This document shows, piece after piece, positions 28,756 through 34,962 of a DNA stretch of 64,000 nucleotides; position 1 is the stretch's first letter, and each line of letters opens with the position of its first letter. Source of the stretch: Simiduia curdlanivorans (GTDB taxonomy: Bacteria > Pseudomonadota > Gammaproteobacteria > Pseudomonadales > Cellvibrionaceae); the NCBI RefSeq assembly GCF_030409605.1, contig NZ_JAUFQG010000004.1, positions 2,234,501-2,298,500 of the forward strand, in the 5' to 3' direction. The notes below the pieces were generated by a model that saw only the letters and a program-made list of their open reading frames with translations, was not told the DNA's origin and made no database searches. A program made the position numbers and the translations under genes.

Positions 28756-29010
28756 ATGCTCAATATTGATCCGCTCATTATTATTGATATCGAGGCCTCA
28801 GCCTTGGGCAATGATAGCTATCCCATAGAGATCGGTATCTATTCCGAAGAGCATTCAGGCTCATTGCTGATTAAGCCATGAGATAGCTGGACACATTAGG
28901 ACCCGAATTCGGAAAGCATTCACGGAATTTCAAGGCTCGACCTTATCGATAACAGTACGGATGCAGTTGGAGGAAGGCAATCGGGGTCAGATAAGAATAA
29001 AGGCGTATAA
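28756..29010 (+). pseudogene. Broken DEDDh-type 3'-5' exonuclease fragment
   Basis: From ATG 28756 one frame reads like the N-terminus of an RNase T/DnaQ-like exonuclease: a DEDD motif I (IIIDIEASALG), then SYPIEIGIY, then SIHGISR where exo motif II is expected. Two nonsense codons interrupt it without loss of frame, TGA at 28879 and TAG at 28897; the second stands before DPNSESIHGIS. After about 28980 similarity stops and the frame ends at 29010. The catalytic C-terminal half (exo III) is absent. It follows the HAD/GDPD cassette closely and may once have been its fifth gene. Confidence 0.65.
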
Positions 29011-29250
29011 ATCATCTTTTGAGATTACCGTCTACATCTAAACCCCAGTGTTACATTCACCTCACGCTTCAATGGCGGCAAGGATGCTGAGATGGCAAGA
29101 CTACCTCGGATATCTCTCATAGGTATTGGTCAACACATCGTTCGGTGCGGCAATAATCGATAGGTTTGCTTCGGCTTAGAGGAGGATATGTCCTGCTCCG
29201 TACTGGTTAGCCGAATACGCCAAAGAATTCAAAGTCCACATTCATGCATG

Positions 29251-29345
29251 GGAAATAACTGGGACATCGGAAATAACTGGGACATCCACCTTAAATCCGA
29301 ATTTAAGGAAATAACTGGGACATCCATCTTAAATCCGAATTTAAG
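29251..29345. repeat. Repeat cluster left of the REP-type transposase
   Basis: Three copies of GGAAATAACTGGGACATC (29251, 29269, 29307), with two copies of the 18-bp inverted repeat CTTAAATCCGAATTTAAG (29290-29307, 29328-29345) alternating with them. Their reverse complement, GGATGTCCCAGTTATTTCC, resembles the units of the array on the other side of the transposase gene. Confidence 0.8.
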
Positions 29346-29498
29346 AAATCGACGCAACTTGATCAATAACGCCAAACTGGAGTTAAGCAAATCCAAGTTA
29401 GATTTTCAATTGAGCTTTTATGCGAAAAAATGCCAAGTTTGGCTCGACAAAAATTCTTCCGGCGGCGATTCGATTGTGGGGAAGGTGTGTAAGTCGGC

Positions 29499-30488
29499 TC
29501 AACTAAGCAAACGACAGCTACCTAAGCCTGGCGTGCGTTGATAGCCTAGTTTTTGACAGGCTTGTTTTAATTTATAAACCCCGCCCACTAAGCCCTTGAA
29601 CCGACTTTCAAACTGTGTGGCGCTGTAGAGCCAGTGTTTTGGATCTATGTCGAGACGGGTTAGTATGGGGGGAGTTTCCGCAACGATAGCATCACGTTTA
29701 TTGCTGTGCATTTGTTTGCCTGTCCAATCCAACAGATCCAAATAGTCGGCTAACTTAAACGGTAAGCCTGCTGGTATATCTTGCTTTGGGTTACCTACAA
29801 ATGGCCGAAGAGACTTTGGCTGTTGTTGTTTGTGGTTTGGATTGTGGGCAATTTTGGCTTTAGTGATGCGGCGCTTAGCGCTGGTGTAATCAGATTGCTC
29901 CGGTGTTTTTGCTATCTTGGCGCGCACAGGGTTTAGATCGACATAGACCATGCACGCAGCTAGAGCTTTTTCATCAAGTAGCGCCTGAGATTTAAACCGG
30001 CCCTCCCAGAAGCGGCCGGTACAGTTGTCTTCTGAGTTGGCATCACGCGCAATGGGTTCGTTGATTTGACGCATAAACCAACTGATATTTGCCAGCCGGC
30101 TACGCCACACTGCAACGCAACTATCAAGCGCCTCTCGCTCAGCGCTTGCGAGTTGATCACCCCGTAAAAATCGTTGACTGAAGAGATTACCTTTAAACAG
30201 TAGGTGCCAGCGCTGAATAACGTCTTCAGTTGTCCAGGTTTCAGCTTGCGCAGCGTCTATTTCTAGAATCAGATGGTAGTGATTCGACATAACGGCATAG
30301 GCGCATACGTGGATGGCGAATATGTGGGGCAGGGCGAGTATTTTGTCTTCAATCCACTGACGTCTGTGCTCGAAATTATTTCCCTGCGTATCTATGCCGC
30401 AAAGAAAGCTACGGCGCACGCAGCGAGACACAATATGGTAGAAAGGTGTGGTGTCAGCATCGATAAGTTGTTTGCGCGGTTTAGTCAT
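29499..30488 (-). CDS. REP-associated / IS200-like Y1 transposase
   Basis: Single-strand HUH-type transposase of 329 residues from the large group of 'transposase and inactivated derivatives' (COG1943, RAYT-like). The metal-binding HUH motif is seen in MSNHYHLILEID at about residues 67-78. The family hallmark block FWEGRFKSQALLDEKALAAC is followed by VDLNPVRA near residue 180. I cannot be sure which Tyr is the catalytic one. Such enzymes act on short palindromic repeats rather than on full insertion sequences. That fits the repeat arrays on both sides and the presence of only one gene. Start ATG at 30488. The gene is intact, so the element may still act on its repeats. Confidence 0.88.
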   Translation of the reverse strand: MTKPRKQLIDADTTPFYHIVSRCVRRSFLCGIDTQGNNFEHRRQWIEDKILALPHIFAIHVCAYAVMSNHYHLILEIDAAQAETWTTEDVIQRWHLLFKGNLFSQRFLRGDQLASAEREALDSCVAVWRSRLANISWFMRQINEPIARDANSEDNCTGRFWEGRFKSQALLDEKALAACMVYVDLNPVRAKIAKTPEQSDYTSAKRRITKAKIAHNPNHKQQQPKSLRPFVGNPKQDIPAGLPFKLADYLDLLDWTGKQMHSNKRDAIVAETPPILTRLDIDPKHWLYSATQFESRFKGLVGGVYKLKQACQKLGYQRTPGLGSCRLLS

Positions 30489-30607
30489 CCCTGATCACCG
30501 GTAGCGATTTTAAATCATTTATACGCGCAAATTAGCGTGTCGCCTACCGTTAATTAGTATGGATTGTTTTGTGACTGATGGTTATCTTTTATTAGGGTGG
30601 CTGCCCT

Positions 30608-30850
30608 GGTTATGCTGGCCCTGGTTATGCTGGATGGTTATGCTGGATGGTTATGCTGGATGGTTATGTTGGATGGTTATGTTGGATGGTTATGTTTTAT
30701 TAGGGTGGCTGTCCTGGTTATGCTGGTCCTGGTTATGCTCCGGTTATGCAATGCGGTTATGTTTTTAGGGTGGCTGTCCCGATTATGTTTAGTCCCGATT
30801 ATGCACTCCGATTATGCAGTCCTGGTTATGCTGTTATGTTACCGGTTATG
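30608..30850. repeat. Irregular GRTTATG array upstream of the transposase
   Basis: Thirteen GGTTATG, three GATTATG and one TGTTATG occur within 243 bp, most preceded by GGAT, TCCT or TCCC and spaced 10-20 bp. A larger unit, TTTTTAGGGTGGCTGTCC or TTTATTAGGGTGGCTG, recurs at about 30586, 30695 and 30763. It begins about 120 bp upstream of the transposase start. It is too irregular for a CRISPR or a coding repeat. Confidence 0.85.
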
Positions 30851-30994
30851 TTTTCATAGTACCCAGCCTTCGGTGGAGGGAGTAACTGATGTGCAGCCTC
30901 GTGTAGTGAATGGCTGCCCCCTATTGTCGATTGCCATCGGCACAACACGTCAGCCTGCGCTATGCTTAAGTTTTACGCAGCCGGTAAGCACGGC

Positions 30995-31807
30995 ATGAAG
31001 ATTCTCGGCATTCTATTTTCTGTATTGGCCATAGCGCTACCCGTTCATGGGGCTGAGATTCAAGTGGTCGCTGCTGAACTTGCTCCTCACGCTGGGCTGC
31101 TGTTACCACAGCAAGGCTGGGTGCCCCGCGTATTGACGCTCGCGTTAAAGGATAGGGGCTATGAGCCGTTGATCCAGTTTATGCCCTTTCCCCGGGCGCT
31201 CTCCTGGGCACAGCAAGGACAGGTTGAAGCGATAGCGCCACTTTATAAAAGTGCCGCGCGGGCCGAGTATCTATTGTTCTCTGAACCTTTGGGCTGGTCC
31301 CAAACCGCGTTGTTTTACCACAGCAAAAAGCCAATTCATTTCAAGGACTTGGAAGACTTGAAAGGTCTTAAGGTCGTGCTCATGCGCGGCGCCCGCGTTA
31401 GCGACGAGTTTGACGATAATACTGGCATGGTACGTGTTGAAGTCACCAGCTATGAGCAGCAGGTGCGCATGCTAATGGCGGGGCGTGTGGATGCGATAGT
31501 CGGCGAGGAATTTGTGGTGCGAGCAATGTTGCGTCAACAGTATTCTCCTAGCGCACAAGACATCGTACAGGCGGAGCAGCCTTTGGCTGTGCAAGCGATG
31601 TACGTGGGTGTGGCCAAAAACGCAAAGTATGCCGCTGCAAAATTGACAGCCATTAACCTGGGCCTCGCCCAATTGCGTGCCTCCGGCGTATATGCAGCCA
31701 TTTTAGCGGAATATGGCATCGTCTATCGTAAAGGTCATTTGTTTGCTATCGACGCGATGGATACGTTCGAAGCGCCTATCGAGCAGCGTTTAGGTGAGGA
31801 GATGTGA
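30995..31807 (+). CDS. Solitary periplasmic solute-binding protein (SBP family 3)
   Basis: Exported protein of 270 residues resembling amino-acid-type periplasmic binding proteins (SBP_bac_3). I chose the ATG at 30995 because it begins a clean signal peptide (MKILGILFSVLAIALPVHGA); the frame also offers an ATG 11 codons upstream. The mature protein has the expected two-lobe pattern, including FPRALSWAQQGQVEAIAPLYKS near residue 55 and LKGLKVVLMRGARVSDEFDD after the hinge. No permease or ATPase gene is near, so it is probably a sensory or enzyme-like member, as is common for orphan SBP_3 proteins in this group of bacteria. The ligand is unknown. Confidence 0.75.
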   Translation: MKILGILFSVLAIALPVHGAEIQVVAAELAPHAGLLLPQQGWVPRVLTLALKDRGYEPLIQFMPFPRALSWAQQGQVEAIAPLYKSAARAEYLLFSEPLGWSQTALFYHSKKPIHFKDLEDLKGLKVVLMRGARVSDEFDDNTGMVRVEVTSYEQQVRMLMAGRVDAIVGEEFVVRAMLRQQYSPSAQDIVQAEQPLAVQAMYVGVAKNAKYAAAKLTAINLGLAQLRASGVYAAILAEYGIVYRKGHLFAIDAMDTFEAPIEQRLGEEM

Positions 31808-31971
31808 GATGCTTAAATCGCGCGGGCAGAAGTCCCGATCCCAACTTCAAGGGACTATAGTCTTTAGGTTGCCAGTCTACATTGCCATCTTTAGGATGGA
31901 GGCATTTTTCCATTTGCCCGGCTTTATGTCGCGGGATCTTTTCACCTACCAGTCAATCTAAAATACTTACT

Positions 31972-32247
31972 ATGCAATCAGACCCTAAAAAACTCGTCGA
32001 TAAGAACCGAAACCTTATTCACTCAGAACTGATGAAAGTGGTATCACACGTGCAGCGGGATCAGGATGATTGGGTCTTGCACACGGTGATGGTTGAGGGC
32101 TGCGATGTGCCGTTTAAGTTCAAGCGCAAAGGCAAGTATCAAAATTTGAAAGGCGCTAGGGTGAATATCACCTATTACCCGGAACAGGAAACGGTTGCTG
32201 GTATGGCGTTTGAAACGATGAAAGTCGTGCGTATTAAACGGGGGTGA
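31972..32247 (+). CDS. Small conserved-type hypothetical protein
   Basis: Protein of 91 residues; ATG at 31972 is preferred to a distal in-frame start at 31882 because the intervening sequence is low in coding character. It is basic and soluble, with alternating short strands (DWVLHTVMVEGCDVPFKFKR, RVNITYYPEQETVAGMAFET) that suggest a small beta-barrel or OB-like fold. No catalytic motif and no export signal are seen. The gene ends 8 bp before the AGCAGCA repeat array. I recognise no family. Confidence 0.65.
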   Translation: MQSDPKKLVDKNRNLIHSELMKVVSHVQRDQDDWVLHTVMVEGCDVPFKFKRKGKYQNLKGARVNITYYPEQETVAGMAFETMKVVRIKRG

Positions 32248-32255
32248 TTATGCTT

Positions 32256-32318
32256 AGCAGCAAGCAGCAAGCAGCAAGCAGCAAGCAGCAAGCAGCAAGC
32301 AGCAAGCAGCAAGCAGTA
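32256..32318. repeat. Heptamer tandem repeat locus (AGCAGCA)
   Basis: Eight perfect copies of AGCAGCA (32256-32311) and one AGCAGTA, beginning 8 bp after a stop codon. Same unit length and AGCNNCA pattern as the repeats behind aceF. Confidence 0.92.
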
Positions 32319-32319
32319 A

Positions 32320-32335
32320 GCGCGCCGAAGCGCGC
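32320..32335. other. GC-rich hairpin next to the AGCAGCA array
   Basis: Perfect GCGCGC-CGAA-GCGCGC hairpin 2 bp after the tandem repeat. No T-tract, so not a clear intrinsic terminator. It lies between convergent genes. Confidence 0.5.
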
Positions 32336-32360
32336 TCGTGTTAGTGCTTAAACGCTAGCG

Positions 32361-33137
32361 TTAATTTTTTACGTCTTTCGCTGCCTTTTTAATATCATCG
32401 GGCGTTTGTTCTAGCGCGGTTTTTTCAGCTTTCAATTCAGCCTCTACGGCTTTTGTTGTCGCTTTGGCAGACTTAGCGGCAGAGACTCCGGCTTCGATAT
32501 CTTTCACAAGCGCTTGGTCGCCAACCTGTTCAATAATCGCGGCTTTTGCGTTTTCTCTGGCGCTGCTAACGGTAGATGCCACGGCTTTTTGCATTTCTTT
32601 TTCTATCGTATTTTCAACATTCAGCAGCGCTTGGACTTTTTCTTCGTGTGCCTTTTTGAACTCGAGGGCTTGATCTAGGCGCGCTTGCACCTCAACGGGC
32701 AAGGTGGGTATTAGCGCTTCCTTGGCGTTGGCGATTTGTTCTGAGAACACCTGGGGCATGCCATCTTGTATCAACATTACTGCCATCTGGTTGGTGTCGG
32801 CGTTCCAGACCATGGCGGCTTGGTCGGCTATTTCGCGCACTTCGCTGGGCGCGTAGCGGGACACCACATAATATAATGCACCTTCCTTTTGGATGCTTTG
32901 GGCTGTGTTCAATAATTTCATGGTGGGTTCGTAGCTATCGCCCAAAATCGCGGTCATACGATCTTTCACCAAGGGAATTTCGAACAGGTCTACATCGGCG
33001 GGGTTGAAGCCTATTAGGGGTGTTAATAGGGCTCCCATCAACCGGGCCTGCATTTGATTGCCTACTAATAACGACGAGACACAACCAATTAGGCACAGGC
33101 AAAGCGCTGCGCTGAGCAGAAGTTTTTGAATACGCAT
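32361..33137 (-). CDS. Hypothetical lipoprotein with coiled-coil tail
   Basis: Protein of 258 residues with a signal sequence ending in the lipobox LIGC (Cys19), so it should be lipid-anchored in the envelope. The middle part (about 40-150) is a soluble helical domain with no motif I recognise. The C-terminal half (about 155-258) is rich in Ala, Glu and Lys and has coiled-coil character, ending DDIKKAAKDVKN. Start ATG at 33137. The gene stands alone, convergent with the small hypothetical gene across the heptamer repeat. A role in envelope structure is possible but unproven. Confidence 0.7.
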   Translation of the reverse strand: MRIQKLLLSAALCLCLIGCVSSLLVGNQMQARLMGALLTPLIGFNPADVDLFEIPLVKDRMTAILGDSYEPTMKLLNTAQSIQKEGALYYVVSRYAPSEVREIADQAAMVWNADTNQMAVMLIQDGMPQVFSEQIANAKEALIPTLPVEVQARLDQALEFKKAHEEKVQALLNVENTIEKEMQKAVASTVSSARENAKAAIIEQVGDQALVKDIEAGVSAAKSAKATTKAVEAELKAEKTALEQTPDDIKKAAKDVKN

Positions 33138-33620
33138 GAAAAGGATACTTTAGAAAAGAGTCTATGTTTAGCCGAATGGCGTTGCTAAGGCGCGCGATGA
33201 TTGGGTTTCACGGCTGTTAGCGGCGGGCATTCTGCGCTAGCGGTTGTTTTTCGTCTAGCGGTATTTGTTGCTTTTTGCTCGCCAGGCTCAGCGCTGGTGG
33301 TTACGAGGGTTGTGCATTTTTTTAGTCGAAATTTGGCTAGGGCGGGCGGATGGTGATCCTGTGCCGCGCAGTTGGCTTTTTAATAAGTGGCCTTCAGTGA
33401 GGCTGAATGCAAATAGGGAATCGTCAATAAGTCGCCGAGGTTGACGGCATTGATTTCACTAAATGTGACTTTTGGGCGCAATGGAGAAGTCCGTGCTAGG
33501 TAAGCCGTGGCGTTATAGATCTGAACGGAGGTGGCGAATCTGCGAGTAGTTTTCAAACTCCTTAAGATAGGAGGGGTGATGAAAATTTTTGTAAAGCCTC
33601 CGTTTTTACTGACGCTTCAT
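33138..33620. other. Intergenic region, no gene seen
   Basis: About 480 bp between two minus-strand genes. No supported frame, RNA or intrinsic terminator; GC is similar to its surroundings. Confidence 0.4.
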
Positions 33621-34580
33621 TTAACTTCGGTGACAAACAACCCGGTTTCGGCCTTGTTCCTTGGCTCGATATAGCGCTGCGTCAGCATCGTGTATAAGTG
33701 CCTCTAGATCTGTTTCGTCAGCGATATCCGCAACGCCTAAGCTGATGGTGATTTTTGGGGTCTCGGGTAGTTCCATCACGACGAGGCGGCATCGCTCTGC
33801 CAGTTGGTTCGCTGCATTAGTATCTGTTTCTGGGCACACCATTAAGAATTCTTCGCCGCCATACCTGCCTAGATAATCAGCCTCTCTGCAGCACCCTTTG
33901 AGTGCTTGGGCGACGTGATTCAATGCATCATCACCAGCTTGGTGGCCTTTTGTATCGTTAATTTCCTTGAACAAATCGATGTCAATCATAATCACGGAAA
34001 AATTGCGGTTGTAGCGCTTAGCTCGAGCGAATTCGCTATGGCCTAAGCGGATGATTTCGCCGCGGTTGGCAACCCCGGTTAGCGCATCGGTACGGGCTAA
34101 TTTTTCCAATTCTGCTGTTCGTCTTTGCACTCGCTGTTCGAGTGTTCTGTTGGCATTTATGAGCTCTTCTTTCACGGTAAGTAACTCTCGATTACTTAAC
34201 TCCAGTTGTCTGGTGCTAGGAATTCTACGAATGCTCGGTATCAGCCTGAGTAACATAATGGCTGTTATTGTAGAGATCAGCCCCGTGCCGAACTTTACCA
34301 GGCCTTCAATAAAATAATAGCCGTGCCAAATATTGATTATGCCCATCACGTGACTGACGCCACAGGAAAAAATAAAGGCGGCGAAAAGCCAGAAAATCCA
34401 ATCGAAACGCAGGTCGTCGCGGCTTCGTACGATATAAACGAGGGTTATTGGAATGATGGCATAGGAGAGCGCCGTTAGAATGTCGCCACCTAGATGAAGA
34501 AACAGTAGATCTTCTCGCCAAAGTAAACAATGACCGTGGGGCATTAGGCTGCCGTCAAACAGCTTTTCGAATACAAACAA
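33621..34580 (-). CDS. Diguanylate cyclase with ethylene-receptor-like sensor domain
   Basis: Membrane-bound enzyme of 319 residues predicted to make cyclic di-GMP. The N-terminal 115 residues have three membrane helices resembling the ethylene-binding domain of plant ETR1. Compared with ETR1, the residues Asp25, Tyr32, Cys65, His69 and Lys91 correspond here to Asp33, Tyr40, Cys73, His77 and Lys96, and Cys-GVS-His has the spacing of the copper ligands. A coiled coil (about 125-160) links to a GGDEF domain with GGEEF at 241-245, IDIDLFKEIND at 200-210, and an inhibitory RxxD motif at 232-235, so it should be active. The start is TTG, with an AGAGGTGG stretch upstream. The gene is monocistronic. 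Binding of copper and ethylene is inferred from residues only. Confidence 0.88.
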   Translation of the reverse strand: MFVFEKLFDGSLMPHGHCLLWREDLLFLHLGGDILTALSYAIIPITLVYIVRSRDDLRFDWIFWLFAAFIFSCGVSHVMGIINIWHGYYFIEGLVKFGTGLISTITAIMLLRLIPSIRRIPSTRQLELSNRELLTVKEELINANRTLEQRVQRRTAELEKLARTDALTGVANRGEIIRLGHSEFARAKRYNRNFSVIMIDIDLFKEINDTKGHQAGDDALNHVAQALKGCCREADYLGRYGGEEFLMVCPETDTNAANQLAERCRLVVMELPETPKITISLGVADIADETDLEALIHDADAALYRAKEQGRNRVVCHRS

Positions 34581-34962
34581 AGACCACCTCTACCACAATT
34601 TATACGTTATGGAGTTCAAACCAGCACTCAGTATAGACCAATAAAAAACCTGCTGTTGAGCTAAGTGCTTGGTTTTTATCAGGTTAAGCGCTTATTCAAC
34701 ACGTAATACCCGCATGTGCTTTCTGACATTCCAGCGCTTGTTAAGCGTCTGGACCAATAGGCGTCTATTAAGTGGCTCTATGGTGTTTCTACGCCGTTGT
34801 TACTATCGGGTTTCCTTAGATCTAGCGGTGGATGATTCGCGTTGCCGAGGTGCAGCGAGACGCGTTGCTGTGCCCAATCGGGGCTGCTGAGGTGGCTAGG
34901 GATCGACTGTAAATAGCGCGCTTTTGCACATAATAACTAATCGAGTCATACGGGATAAAATT
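34581..34962. other. Divergent intergenic region
   Basis: About 380 bp between the diguanylate cyclase gene and the divergent secreted hydrolase gene. It should hold both promoters, but I see no operator or RNA motif with confidence. Confidence 0.4.

Larger units (their letters stand above)
29251..30850. mobile_element. Candidate REP/RAYT-type element with repeat-array ends
   Basis: The unit spans a Y1-type transposase gene bounded on the left by the AACTGGGACATCC repeats and on the right by the inverse-oriented GGCTGTCC-GRTTATG array. The boundaries are those of the repeats, not of a demonstrated transposon; no target duplication was identified. Confidence 0.45.

Noticed and set aside
29188..29541. 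A 117-codon plus-strand frame next to the transposase gene.
   Set aside because: It runs through the AACTGGGACATCC and CTTAAATCC repeats and overlaps the 3' end of the transposase gene; it is a by-product of the repeats.
30608..30850. Possible CRISPR array.
   Set aside because: Units are only about 7-16 bp, irregularly spaced, without spacers of constant length and with no cas genes nearby.
30559..30998. Two plus-strand frames rich in Trp, Leu, Cys and Met.
   Set aside because: They are translations of the GRTTATG repeat array and show repeat-unit composition only.
33138..33620. Possible cyclic di-GMP riboswitch near the diguanylate cyclase gene.
   Set aside because: I could not find the paired stems and conserved loop of the known classes, and the region is downstream of that gene, not upstream.
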